From Flavobacteriaceae bacterium (GTDB lineage Bacteria > Bacteroidota > Bacteroidia > Flavobacteriales > Flavobacteriaceae), in contig CANKLE010000006.1 in assembly GCA_947483075.1 (NCBI GenBank), forward strand, positions 1 to 64,000: 64,000 nucleotides of DNA, in the 5' to 3' direction. Position numbers and translations under genes: made by a program. Every line of letters begins with the position of its first letter. Position 1 is the first letter of the stretch. Under the pieces are notes generated by a model. That model saw only the letters and a program-made list of their open reading frames with translations. It was not told the DNA's origin and made no database searches. Below, piece by piece: positions 43,060-53,451 of this stretch.

Positions 43060-46000
43060 ATGAAAAAAATTATTTTAATCGTTTTGCTTTCTTTAGTGTC
43101 ATTTGCCGGGTATTCTCAGTTGCCTGCACTTGAAAATTTTGAAGGCGCGACTTTCCCGCCAACAGGCTGGTTAGTTAAAGATAATTTAACGAACGCGGCT
43201 CCCAACTGGGACGTCAATCCAAATGCGTTGTATCCCGCCTACGGAGGCACGCGTTGTGCCTATATGGCTAGACCAGCCAATGCAACTGCTGCTGGAGTAG
43301 GTGTATTAACCGAAGAATGGTTAATCACCCCACAGCAAACCGTTGCGGCCAATAGCCAATTGCGCTTCTTTACGCGTCAAACGCTCACAGGAGACTCAGG
43401 TACGAAATACCGAGTGATGGTTTCTAGTTCGGTAGATCAAACTGATTTGACCGCGTTTACCCAACTCGTAGAATACACCGAAACAGATTTGAGCACCCTT
43501 ACGGCAGATCAATTGGACTACGAAGAAAAAGTAATCAACTTGGCGGTAACAGGAGCAAAATATTTTGCCTTTGTAAAAGTATACACACAGCCTCTTGCAG
43601 GTCAATTTGGAGACCGCTGGTTGGTTGACGACGTGAAGTTGGTTTTGAGATGTACAGACCCGTCAGTATTGGGCGTAAATAGCATCAGTGCTTCGGGAGC
43701 AACTTTAACCTGGACCGATACCGCTACAACCCAATTCGAAATAGAATACGGTCCATTTGGATTTACACCCGGTACAGGAACCGTAATTCCCCCTTTCTCT
43801 AGCACAACAACTCCAAGAAGTTATGTGATTCCTTCGGGCACCTTATCTGCTTCTACCGATTACCAATTTTATGTGCGTGCCATATGTCCGGCCTCTAATT
43901 CTGATTTGATTGGGCCGATGTTTTTTCAAACTACACCTCTAGGCTCTACCTGTGCGGCACCAATTCCAGTGCCATCTTTGCCTTATTCTAGCTCAAGCAA
44001 TACCACGATATACGGAAACAACATCAATCCTGCTTCGCCAGGAGCAACCGGTTGCGGAACAACGGGAGCCTTTTTAGGAGGTAATGATGTGGTTTACACT
44101 TATACACCTACAACTACAGGTTTAATTAGCATCTCGATGAATCCTCAAGGCGCTACCAACACAGGGGTTTTTGTGTACAACAGCTGTGCTAATATTGGTG
44201 TTTCTTGTATTGCAGGCGTTGGAGACACGACTTCGAATGTGCGAAATATTCCTGCCTTGAGCGTTACGGCAAACACACCTATATATATAGTGTTGTCCTC
44301 GACTACTGCAACAGCGAACTATGCATACAATTTAATTATACAACAAGTAAACTGTGTGGCTCCTATCAACTTATCTGCAGGAGCATTTAGCACAACCAGC
44401 GGAACGCTTTCTTGGACTAATGGAACTTTTGGGGCTTCTACTTCTTGGGAAGTGGCTGTACAGCCAGCAGGCTCTTCAATTCCAGCAGGCGCAGGAACTC
44501 AAACCAACACCAATACCAACTTTCCGGTTTCAGGGCTAACTGCAGCAACAGCATACCAATACTGGGTAAGAGCTGATTGTGGCAACGGGACTTTTAGCGG
44601 ATGGTCAGGACCATTTTTATTCAACACCACGATTTGTGATGTAGCAGGATGTAACTATACGTTTGTTTTGACCGATACTTTTGGAGACGGTTGGAATGGC
44701 GGAACCATGCAAGTACGTCAAAATGGAATTGTGGTTGGAACGCTTGGAGCACAAATTACGGGTGCAGGACCAACTAATGTAACGGTCCCTATGTGTAATG
44801 GAATTCCATTTGATTTATTTTGGAATGGCGGCGGAACGTTTCCAACAGAAATGGCAGTAACTATCCAAAACAGCTTTGGTCAAACCTTATTTACGTATGC
44901 AGGCGGAAATGCAGCAGCGGTTGGCACAACCTTATATACAGGCATGGTTGATTGTTTGAACGCCATGTGTTTGCCTCCCACCACGTTTAACGTGCCTGCA
45001 GCCCAAATCACTACCAATGGCGCACGTATTACTTGGACAAATCCAGGTGTACCTACCACAGGGATGGGTATTTACGTTGTGTTAGCCGGATCTCCTCCTC
45101 CAACAGCAGGAACGCCACCCACCTATACCACCACTGCTCCACCAAACAACTACACCATCACGACTGGTTTGTTGGCAGACACTACCTATGATGTATATAT
45201 TCAAACGATATGTTCGGCAAACTCACCTAGTGTTTGGGTAACCACCCCCGTAACATTTACAACCCTACCAACCTGTCCTAGACCTACAGCTTTAACTACC
45301 GCAAACATTACTACAACTTCTGTGCGAGTAGGATGGACAAACCCAACAGGAACGGTATGGCAAGTATTGTATTTACCAGCTGGATCACCTGCTCCTACAG
45401 CCGCATCTTCAGGTTGGATAGCAGCAGCAACTAATCCATTTACAGTAACGGGTTTAACCCCAGATACCGCCTATGATTTTTATGTACGTTCCGATTGCGG
45501 TGCCGTGAATGGAATCAGTAATTGGTCAGCTCCAATTACAGCTACAACTTTACCAACCTGTCCTAAACCAACCACCTTAACTATCGCTTCCATTACAGAT
45601 AACTCTGCTATTGCTGGTTGGACAAATCCTACTGGATCGTCATGGCAAGTTTTAGTATTACCTGCAGGTTCTGCGGCTCCTACTGCTGCTTCTACGGGTT
45701 GGGTAGTGGCAAACACAAGCACATTTACGTTAACAGGATTATCAGCCGCTACTTGTTATGACTATTATGTTAGAACAAATTGTGGAGCGGTTAACGGATT
45801 GAGTACTTGGACCGGACCAAAAAATTTCTGTACTACTATATGTAATCCAACCAACCAGTGTAATTACACATTCAGTATGACCGATTCATTTGGTGACGGC
45901 TGGAATGGCGCTACGATGCAAGTGCGTCAAAACGGAATCATAGTAGCTACTATCGGAACTACTTTTACAGCAGGTGCCGGACCAGTAGTGGTAAACGTAC

Positions 46001-49000
46001 CTCTATGTTCAGGGGTACCTTTTGATTTAAATTGGAATACTGGAGGAACTTTCCCAGGAGAGGTTCGCGTTTCTATCACCAATGGTTTTGGTCAAGTATT
46101 ATATAATATGAATGTGGCAAGCGCCGGTTTAGTAGGCACTGTTGTTTATACAGATTCTCAGGCCGATTGCTTCTTCCCAAAATGTTTACCGCCATCTAAT
46201 TTATCAGCTACGCCAAGTATATTTAACGCAGCATTAGATTGGACACAAGCAGGAAACAATACCGCTTGGGCCGTTTATTTGGTTCCTACAGGTGGCGCGG
46301 CTCCAACCAACGCTACCCCACCAACCTATACAACCATTACCCTTCATCCGTTTACTACACCAAGTACGTTATCGCCAAATACAACTTATGACTATTATGT
46401 AAGAGGGTTATGTGCTTTGGGTACGCCAGGAGATTGGATTGGTCCATTTACGTTTACCACTTTACCAACTTGTCCTCAACCTATTAATTTACATTATGTA
46501 GGAACCAATGGCAACTCTGCTGATTTGGCTTGGACAGAAGTAGGCCCAGCAACTAGCTGGAACATTTTTGTACAATCTTCAGGAGGTGCAGCACCTGGCC
46601 CAACATCGGGTTGTGTGGTGAATACCTTGCCAACTGACGCCGCTCCATATAACACCTTAGCTTGTTTTGGTGCATTGGCACCTGGTTTTTATGAGTTTTA
46701 TGTTCGCGCCAATTGTACCGGCACCGATTTAAGCTCATGGTCAGGACCAGTAAACTTCTATATTTCTGCTCCATTGCCTGCTTGTGCTGATATTAATATT
46801 GATGTGGTAACCTCTTCACCAGGACAAATTGATTTTTGCCCAGGCGATCATTGTATCGATTTGTCTGCGACCTACACAGACTCAAAAGACACGACCGATT
46901 ACAGCATATTAGGAATTGATTTTGCTCCACCTTTCCCATTTACAGGAGGAACACAATTGAATATTGCCACCGATGATATTTGGGGCCCTTCATTTACACT
47001 GCCTTTTGATTTTTGTTTCTATGGAGTGAATTACCCAACGGTTCAAGTAGGATCAAATGGAGTGTTGACCTTTACACCGCAAACGGCTCCAGGAAACTGC
47101 CCATGGGCTTATACCGCTCAGGTACCTGCAACCAATTTCCCTATTCGAAATGCAATTTATGGCGTATACCAAGATTTGAACCCATCGGTTTCAACTGCCC
47201 CAATTGTACATACCATCAATTACCAAGTATTAGGAACTGCTCCTTGTAGAAGTTTCGTAGTAAACTATGACAATGTAGCGCAATTTAGCTGCGGAGTGAA
47301 CGTTGGTTTGCAAACCAGTCAAATTGTATTGTATGAAACCTCAAATATTATCGAGGTTTATGTAAAAGACAGAACATCTTGTACCACATGGAATAGCGGT
47401 AGCGGATTGATTGGTCTTCAGAATGACTTAGGAACTATTGCCCACGTTCCGCCAGGAAGAAATACAGGATCTTGGGACGCCCACAACGAAGCGTGGCGTT
47501 TTACCCCAGACGGAAACTCAACCGTACAATTCTCTTGGCTGAAAGACGGCGTATTCTTAAGCAACAACCCAACCGTAAATGTGTGCTTTAACCAAGACAC
47601 CAACATGACTGCGCAAGCAGTATATACCGGCTGTGGAGGTACAGTGACTACAAAAACAGAGAATATTTTATTAAACATTACTGCGGTTAATGTTCAACCT
47701 ATTTCCCCAGTATTTGCTTGTGCTTCTTATGTGTTGCCTGCATTGCCAGTAGGAAACTATTACACCTTACCTGGCGGACCTGCTGGTGGTGGCGTTCAAC
47801 TACCTGTTGGTACAACAATCACATCATCACAAACTATATATGTGTATGCGGAGTTATCAACCGGAACCTCAGTTTGTTCTGACGAAGAAAACTTTACCGT
47901 AACCATTGGTGCTTTCCAAGCGCCTGTTCTAACTAGCGTAAACGATTGCTTTAGTTATACTTTACAGCCATTAGCTGCACCGTTTAATTATTATACGCAA
48001 CCAAATGGTTTAGGAACCATGTATTCTGGATTGGGAGGGGATGTAGTCACTACTTCACAACTATTGTATGTTTATGGCGTTTCTGGAACATGTACAGCAG
48101 AATCTTCGTTTAATATTACCATTGGAGCTGCTCAAGCCGATGTTTTAGCACCGGTAAGTCAATGTAATTCGTATACGCTGCAAAACTTGTCAGCCAACAA
48201 CACCTATTATACCCAAGCTGGCGGACCAACAGGAACAGGAACTGCTCTAAGTCCAGGCGCAATAATTACCAGTTCTCAAACGGTATATGTTTATGCACAG
48301 ACTGGCGCTTGTTCTAACGAAAGCAGTTTTACCATTACGATAAACACGATTTCAGACCCAGTGCTTGCGGTTACCCAACCTGCCTGTCCTGTATTTACAG
48401 GAACGGTAGAAGTAACCTCACCAGTCTCAGGGACTGGCACAACCTACCCAAATTTATTTATTTCTGAAGTTACAGATGCCGCAGCCGGGGCACTAAGCTA
48501 TGTAGAAATTTACAACGGAACTTCGGCCGCAGTAGATCTGAGCGGATATAAATTAAAAGTTTACAACAACGGAGCTGCTTCACCAAACTGTGACTTGCCA
48601 TTGTCAGGTAATTTAGCTGCCAATAGCACGCATGTTGTCGCTATCGGAAGCACAACTAATTTAGGAGGCATCACACCCGATGAAGTTTTCGCTACTTGTA
48701 GTGGAGTGAATACCAACGATAATATCCGATTGACTTCTGCTGCCGATGTAGAAATTGATTTATGGGGAGCAACTGACGGAATTGATTTCACTCCATCAGC
48801 TGCTGCGGGCTATGCATACAGAAGAAACACTTCAGCTCTAGCACCAAGCTTAGTTTGGAATTCAGCCGATTGGACGGCCTTAGATCCTGAAGATTATTCT
48901 AATGTAGGTACATTTACACCAGCATTAACTTCAACCTACACCTATAACATAGATGGAGGCACCTACCAATCGAGTACAATCTTTAGCAATGTTACACCAG

Positions 49001-50439
49001 GCCCACACAATATTATGGCCTACGATGCAACTACGGGTTGTTATTCAAATGCTGTTCAGGTAATCATTAATCCAACCGCATTAAATCCTTCGGTAACTTC
49101 ATTTAGTTACCCAACACCAGTGTGTATAAGCGGAACGAATCCTGCACCAGGAAATTTTGCTCCAGGTTTTACAGCCAATGGTACATATACTTCAACACCA
49201 GGTTTAGCCCTCGATTTAAATACAGGAGTAATTAATTTAGCAGGATCAGTTGCTGGAACCTATGTGGTAACCTATGCGGTTACAGATAACAATGCACTTT
49301 GTTATGCCGCGGGTAGTCATCCATTTACTATTGAAATTAGCCCAACGATCAATCCGTCTTTCCCTGCTATTTCAGACATTTGTTCAGGTACTGTTGCACC
49401 AAGTTTAGCCACTACCTCACCAACAGGAATAATTGGTTCTTGGTTGCCGGCTACAGTTGATAATACAGCTAATGGAACCTATGTCTTTACACCAAACGCG
49501 GGACAATGTGCTACGACACAAACTTTACCGGTTGTTATCACACCAAGAACACAACCTAATTTTGCCGCTATTGCCGCTTTCTGTTCGGGAGCTCCCGCAC
49601 CGTCCTTGGCATTAACTTCGCCAAATGGAGTTACGGGAACATGGTCGCCAGCAACAATTAGTAATACAACTTCTGGAGATTATACATTTACTCCTTCTGG
49701 AGCCCAATGTGCATCAATACAAGTATTACCTATTACTGTAACGCCAAATACCACGCCAGACTTTGCCGATGTAGCACCAATTTGTTCTGGAGCATCAGCC
49801 CCAACACTTGCTGGGACATCTCCAAATGGAGTGAACGGAACGTGGTTGCCTGCAACGATTAGCAATACAGCAGACGGATCATATGTGTTCACGCCAAGCG
49901 CAGGACAATGTGCGGTTACCCAAACCTTGGGCGTAACCGTTACCCCACCAATTAATTTAATGATTGATGGTGGTTGCGACAACGGATTGTATGTGCTTAC
50001 CGTTTCATCCGATTCACCAGGATTTAACCCAACAAGTTACCAGTGGGTTGATAGTTCAGGCGCAACAATTGGAACTTCGGCTTCGGTTGTGTTGTCAACA
50101 ACAGGAATCTATACCTGTAATGTTACGAATGCAGGTTGTTCATCATCTACTTCTTCAGGAGATATAACTAGCATTACTTGTACCATCCAAAAAGGTATTT
50201 CACCAAAAGGAACCGGTATCGGAGACGGCAAAAATGACTTCTTGAAATTGGCTTGTAAAAAATTAGAAATCTTCAACCGTTACGGTATGATTGTGTATTC
50301 TAAAAACAACTACAGCAACAACTGGTATGGTCAATCGGATAGCGGAAGTGAGTTGCCCGACGGAACTTATTTCTATGTTGTAGAGCAAGACAACGCTTCA
50401 GCACAAACTGGATGGATTTACATCAATAGAGAGCAATAA
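43060..50439 (+). CDS. Giant T9SS-exported multidomain surface protein (type B tail)
   Basis: A 2459-residue protein with a signal peptide to about residue 20 (AGYSQ). In order: a choice-of-anchor/cleaved-adhesin type domain (about 23-197); fibronectin III modules interleaved with a pre-peptidase-like domain (about 295-430) and two copies of a Cys-flanked module carrying FGDGWNG (near 544 and 948); a nidogen-like Cys-rich domain (about 1242-1544); three SYTL/YYT modules (about 1551-1760); a lamin-tail-like domain (about 1801-1948); three about 65-residue ICSGxxAP repeats (about 2098-2291); an Ig-like part; and a gliding-motility-type C-terminal domain (about 2376-2459, from KGISPKGTGIGDGKNDFLKL). 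It is followed by porP/sprF and a PorE-like gene, which suggests a dedicated export and anchoring set. Confidence 0.9.
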   Translation: MKKIILIVLLSLVSFAGYSQLPALENFEGATFPPTGWLVKDNLTNAAPNWDVNPNALYPAYGGTRCAYMARPANATAAGVGVLTEEWLITPQQTVAANSQLRFFTRQTLTGDSGTKYRVMVSSSVDQTDLTAFTQLVEYTETDLSTLTADQLDYEEKVINLAVTGAKYFAFVKVYTQPLAGQFGDRWLVDDVKLVLRCTDPSVLGVNSISASGATLTWTDTATTQFEIEYGPFGFTPGTGTVIPPFSSTTTPRSYVIPSGTLSASTDYQFYVRAICPASNSDLIGPMFFQTTPLGSTCAAPIPVPSLPYSSSSNTTIYGNNINPASPGATGCGTTGAFLGGNDVVYTYTPTTTGLISISMNPQGATNTGVFVYNSCANIGVSCIAGVGDTTSNVRNIPALSVTANTPIYIVLSSTTATANYAYNLIIQQVNCVAPINLSAGAFSTTSGTLSWTNGTFGASTSWEVAVQPAGSSIPAGAGTQTNTNTNFPVSGLTAATAYQYWVRADCGNGTFSGWSGPFLFNTTICDVAGCNYTFVLTDTFGDGWNGGTMQVRQNGIVVGTLGAQITGAGPTNVTVPMCNGIPFDLFWNGGGTFPTEMAVTIQNSFGQTLFTYAGGNAAAVGTTLYTGMVDCLNAMCLPPTTFNVPAAQITTNGARITWTNPGVPTTGMGIYVVLAGSPPPTAGTPPTYTTTAPPNNYTITTGLLADTTYDVYIQTICSANSPSVWVTTPVTFTTLPTCPRPTALTTANITTTSVRVGWTNPTGTVWQVLYLPAGSPAPTAASSGWIAAATNPFTVTGLTPDTAYDFYVRSDCGAVNGISNWSAPITATTLPTCPKPTTLTIASITDNSAIAGWTNPTGSSWQVLVLPAGSAAPTAASTGWVVANTSTFTLTGLSAATCYDYYVRTNCGAVNGLSTWTGPKNFCTTICNPTNQCNYTFSMTDSFGDGWNGATMQVRQNGIIVATIGTTFTAGAGPVVVNVPLCSGVPFDLNWNTGGTFPGEVRVSITNGFGQVLYNMNVASAGLVGTVVYTDSQADCFFPKCLPPSNLSATPSIFNAALDWTQAGNNTAWAVYLVPTGGAAPTNATPPTYTTITLHPFTTPSTLSPNTTYDYYVRGLCALGTPGDWIGPFTFTTLPTCPQPINLHYVGTNGNSADLAWTEVGPATSWNIFVQSSGGAAPGPTSGCVVNTLPTDAAPYNTLACFGALAPGFYEFYVRANCTGTDLSSWSGPVNFYISAPLPACADINIDVVTSSPGQIDFCPGDHCIDLSATYTDSKDTTDYSILGIDFAPPFPFTGGTQLNIATDDIWGPSFTLPFDFCFYGVNYPTVQVGSNGVLTFTPQTAPGNCPWAYTAQVPATNFPIRNAIYGVYQDLNPSVSTAPIVHTINYQVLGTAPCRSFVVNYDNVAQFSCGVNVGLQTSQIVLYETSNIIEVYVKDRTSCTTWNSGSGLIGLQNDLGTIAHVPPGRNTGSWDAHNEAWRFTPDGNSTVQFSWLKDGVFLSNNPTVNVCFNQDTNMTAQAVYTGCGGTVTTKTENILLNITAVNVQPISPVFACASYVLPALPVGNYYTLPGGPAGGGVQLPVGTTITSSQTIYVYAELSTGTSVCSDEENFTVTIGAFQAPVLTSVNDCFSYTLQPLAAPFNYYTQPNGLGTMYSGLGGDVVTTSQLLYVYGVSGTCTAESSFNITIGAAQADVLAPVSQCNSYTLQNLSANNTYYTQAGGPTGTGTALSPGAIITSSQTVYVYAQTGACSNESSFTITINTISDPVLAVTQPACPVFTGTVEVTSPVSGTGTTYPNLFISEVTDAAAGALSYVEIYNGTSAAVDLSGYKLKVYNNGAASPNCDLPLSGNLAANSTHVVAIGSTTNLGGITPDEVFATCSGVNTNDNIRLTSAADVEIDLWGATDGIDFTPSAAAGYAYRRNTSALAPSLVWNSADWTALDPEDYSNVGTFTPALTSTYTYNIDGGTYQSSTIFSNVTPGPHNIMAYDATTGCYSNAVQVIINPTALNPSVTSFSYPTPVCISGTNPAPGNFAPGFTANGTYTSTPGLALDLNTGVINLAGSVAGTYVVTYAVTDNNALCYAAGSHPFTIEISPTINPSFPAISDICSGTVAPSLATTSPTGIIGSWLPATVDNTANGTYVFTPNAGQCATTQTLPVVITPRTQPNFAAIAAFCSGAPAPSLALTSPNGVTGTWSPATISNTTSGDYTFTPSGAQCASIQVLPITVTPNTTPDFADVAPICSGASAPTLAGTSPNGVNGTWLPATISNTADGSYVFTPSAGQCAVTQTLGVTVTPPINLMIDGGCDNGLYVLTVSSDSPGFNPTSYQWVDSSGATIGTSASVVLSTTGIYTCNVTNAGCSSSTSSGDITSITCTIQKGISPKGTGIGDGKNDFLKLACKKLEIFNRYGMIVYSKNNYSNNWYGQSDSGSELPDGTYFYVVEQDNASAQTGWIYINREQ

Positions 50440-50463
50440 TTTAGTAAACTATAAATATATAAA

Positions 50464-51378
50464 ATGAAGAAAATACATTTCGCGGCATTATTGATGTTCT
50501 TATCATTTTTAGAAGCATCCGCACAGCAAGACCCTAATTATACACAATACATGTATAATATGAGCGCCATAAATCCTGCCTATGCCGGATCAAAGGAAAA
50601 CATGACCGGTGGTTTGTTATACCGCAAGCAATGGGTAGGATTAGACGGAGCTCCCTCTACAGGAACTTTTTTCTTGAATACCCCTGTAGGTAAAAACGTT
50701 GGTGTTGGTTTGTCTATGGTGTCTGACAAAATTGGACCCGTAGAAGAAAACAACCTTTCGGCAGATTTCTCGTATACCTTAAACTTAGGCGGCGAACGTC
50801 GTTTGGCCTTAGGGTTAAAAGCCGGACTAGCCATGCATAAAGCCGATTTTGGTTTAGTTATCCCCACCTTACCAGATCCAAATGACGAAGCTTGGTTAGC
50901 AAATCCGTCTTCTAAATTTAACGTAGGAACGGGATTGTTCTATTATACCAACAAATACTATGTTGCGTTTTCGATGCCGAGTATGTTAAAAACAACCTAC
51001 TTGGATTACAACGGAACGAAATACGGAAGCGAAGTATCCCATTATTTCTTAACAGGAGGTTACGTGTTTGACATTAATCCGACAGTGAAATTCAAACCAT
51101 TTTCTATGATCAAGATGGCACCAGGAGCGCCAACTTCATTTGATTTGTCTTCAAATTTCTTATTTTATGACAAGTTCGAAGCAGGAGCAACCTACCGTTT
51201 TCAAGACAGTTTTGGTGTAATGGTAAACTACATGATCACGCCAAACTTGCGATTGGGCTATGCCTATGACCACGTGGTGTCTGACTTAAAAGTGGTCACC
51301 CCCTCTTCTCATGAGTTCATCATGTTGTTTGATTTGAACTTCCCGAAAAAAGTTTCACAATCACCAAGGTATTTCTAA
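50464..51378 (+). CDS. PorP/SprF family T9SS membrane protein
   Basis: A 304-residue outer-membrane barrel protein of the PorP/SprF family. Relatives are needed to secrete or attach T9SS cargo with type B tails, such as SprB in Flavobacterium johnsoniae. A signal peptide (to about residue 20, EASAQ) is followed by the family hallmark QDPNYTQYMYNMSAINPAYAG and KQWVGLDGAP, then barrel strands, ending HEFIMLFDLNFPKK. It starts 24 bp after the giant type B cargo gene and 18 bp before a PorE-like gene. It very probably serves that cargo. Confidence 0.95.
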   Translation: MKKIHFAALLMFLSFLEASAQQDPNYTQYMYNMSAINPAYAGSKENMTGGLLYRKQWVGLDGAPSTGTFFLNTPVGKNVGVGLSMVSDKIGPVEENNLSADFSYTLNLGGERRLALGLKAGLAMHKADFGLVIPTLPDPNDEAWLANPSSKFNVGTGLFYYTNKYYVAFSMPSMLKTTYLDYNGTKYGSEVSHYFLTGGYVFDINPTVKFKPFSMIKMAPGAPTSFDLSSNFLFYDKFEAGATYRFQDSFGVMVNYMITPNLRLGYAYDHVVSDLKVVTPSSHEFIMLFDLNFPKKVSQSPRYF

Positions 51379-51396
51379 CATAAATCGAACGTAAAA

Positions 51397-53259
51397 ATGA
51401 AAAAGTTATATATAGCATTAAGTTTTGTGATTGTGAGCGGAAGTGTTTCGGCACAAAGCACGCTCACGCAAAAAGCAGACAAATTGTACAACCGTTACGA
51501 GTATGTTTCTGCAGCCCAAGAATACCTGAAGTTGGTTGAAAAAGGAAAAGGTGACGGGTATATCTACAACCAATTGGCCGATTTGTATTTCAATATGTTT
51601 AATACAGTCGAAGCGGCGAAGTGGTATGAAAAAGCAGTGGAGACCAACCAAGATCCAGAGATCTATTACCGTTATGCGCAAATGCTAAAAGCCAATGGTA
51701 AATATGCAGAATCGAACGTGCAAATGCAAAAATTTGCGAGCTTGGTTCCTGCCGATACCCGCGCAATCTCGTTTAATGAAAATCCCAATTACATTCCACG
51801 CTTGTTAGACAAACAAAAAATGTTTGACGTGTCTGGCATGGAGGTGAGCAGTGATAAATCTGAATTTGGTGCTGTTTTATACAACAACATGTTCTATTTC
51901 ACTAGCGCAAGAGGAGGAAGTAAAGATTACGGTTGGAACAAAGAGCCGTATTTGGATATTTACAAAGCCGATTACAACGACGACGGAACAGTAACCAACG
52001 CCTTGCCAATCGCGCAGTTGAATTCTAAATACCACGATGGGCCTATTTCAATTAGTGCCGACGGAAACACGGCTTACTTTGGCGGCGATAGTTTCAGAGA
52101 GTCAGAGTTTGAAAAAGACAAAGCCAAAAAATTAAAATTAGGCCGCAACAACATTTTTAAATCGGTTAAAGAAGGCGACAAATGGGGGAAAGTAGTTTCT
52201 TTGGCTTTCAACAGCACGGAGTACTCTACGAGTAATCCATCGTTGAGTCGCGACGGAAAAACCTTGTATTTCTCTTCTGATATGCCCGGCGGTTTAGGCG
52301 GCGTAGACATTTGGAAAGTAGCAGTAAACGAAGACGGAACATACGGTGCCCCAGAAAATTTAGGCGCTAAAGTAAACACGGCTGGCTACGAAAGCTTCCC
52401 ATTTATTGCCGACGACAACACTACCTTGTATTTTGCATCAAGCGGACATCCTGGTTTGGGTGGAACAGACGTTTTTCAAATTAATTTAGTGTCTGGCGAC
52501 GCAACCAATTTGGGTCAGCCGGTTAACACCGAAAAAGACGATTTCTCTTTTAGCTTCAACAAAGACAAAAATCTAGGTTTCTTTTCTAGTAACAGAAACG
52601 GAAACGATGATTTCTTTAAAGCGATTCCAATTTGTGCGGTTCCAGTAACTACTACTGTTACTGACGCTAAAACAGGCGCGATTTTGGCCAATGCAAGCGT
52701 GGCAATTGTAGACGACAAAAGCAACGTAATCGCTACTGAGATGAGTAACGACAAAGGAGAAGTAACCTACAAAGTAGAGTGTAATACCTCCTACACGATC
52801 CAAGCTTCAAAAGACGGTTACGAAAGCAATACCTTTGGGGTAGCCAAAAGCAAAGGAGAAGCGGTTACTGTAGCCGCAGGCTTGAAACCAATCGAAGTGA
52901 TTATTACAGAAACAGAAATTATCTTGAATCCAATTTTCTTTGAATACAACAAAAGCAACATCACCAAAGAAGGCGCGTTTGAGTTAGACAAATTAGTTCA
53001 GGTGATGCAATCAAACGAAAAATTGGTGGTATTGGCTAAGTCACACACCGACAACAGAGGCAGCGACATCTATAACTTGAACTTGTCAGATCGTCGTGCA
53101 CAAGCTACCGTTCAATACGTGATTTCTAAAGGAATCCCTGCCGAAAGAATTTCGGGTAAAGGCTTAGGAGAAACCGAATTGAAAGTAAATTGTGGAGAAC
53201 AATGTACAGAAGAGCAACACGCTCAAAACAGAAGATCAGAATTCTTGATTGTAAAATAA
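51397..53259 (+). CDS. PorE-like TPR/beta-propeller/CRD/OmpA protein
   Basis: A 620-residue exported protein. After a signal peptide (to residue 20, SVSAQ) come TPR helices (about 23-120), a PD40/WD40-like propeller (about 140-405, with SRDGKTLYFSSDMPGGLGGVDIW), a carboxypeptidase-regulatory-like beta sandwich (about 410-505) and an OmpA peptidoglycan-binding domain (about 510-620, with SHTDNRGSDIYNLNLSDRRA). This is the domain order of PorE of the Porphyromonas T9SS. PorE is a lipoprotein; here the signal peptide ends in Ala-Gln with no lipobox, so it is probably a soluble or barrel-bound paralogue. It forms a unit with the upstream PorP and cargo genes and is followed by a terminator. Confidence 0.88.
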   Translation: MKKLYIALSFVIVSGSVSAQSTLTQKADKLYNRYEYVSAAQEYLKLVEKGKGDGYIYNQLADLYFNMFNTVEAAKWYEKAVETNQDPEIYYRYAQMLKANGKYAESNVQMQKFASLVPADTRAISFNENPNYIPRLLDKQKMFDVSGMEVSSDKSEFGAVLYNNMFYFTSARGGSKDYGWNKEPYLDIYKADYNDDGTVTNALPIAQLNSKYHDGPISISADGNTAYFGGDSFRESEFEKDKAKKLKLGRNNIFKSVKEGDKWGKVVSLAFNSTEYSTSNPSLSRDGKTLYFSSDMPGGLGGVDIWKVAVNEDGTYGAPENLGAKVNTAGYESFPFIADDNTTLYFASSGHPGLGGTDVFQINLVSGDATNLGQPVNTEKDDFSFSFNKDKNLGFFSSNRNGNDDFFKAIPICAVPVTTTVTDAKTGAILANASVAIVDDKSNVIATEMSNDKGEVTYKVECNTSYTIQASKDGYESNTFGVAKSKGEAVTVAAGLKPIEVIITETEIILNPIFFEYNKSNITKEGAFELDKLVQVMQSNEKLVVLAKSHTDNRGSDIYNLNLSDRRAQATVQYVISKGIPAERISGKGLGETELKVNCGEQCTEEQHAQNRRSEFLIVK

Positions 53260-53277
53260 TCAAACTGTTTCATACTT

Positions 53278-53304
53278 AAAACCGGGCATTAGCCCGGTTT
53301 TTTT
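53278..53304 (+). terminator. Intrinsic terminator of the T9SS cargo operon
   Basis: Perfect 10-bp stem AAAACCGGGC (53278-53287) with GCCCGGTTTT (53292-53301) around ATTA, followed by a T-run. It ends the giant-protein, PorP and PorE-like unit. Confidence 0.92.
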
Positions 53305-53421
53305 GTTTTTAAGCCAATAAGTCGCTGATTATATACTCGAGTAAGGGCAGGGTTAAATTAACTTCCTTACTGTATTTATTTGGAGTTTAAAAATTAACAG
53401 TCAAGTTGAGCTAGCAACAAC

Positions 53422-53429
53422 TATCTTTG
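53422..53429 (+). promoter_or_regulatory. -7 promoter box for the CotH gene
   Basis: TATCTTTG, a full TAnnTTTG match, ending 22 bp before the ATG at 53452. Confidence 0.5.
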
Positions 53430-53451
53430 CAGCTATTACCCAACTTAAACC

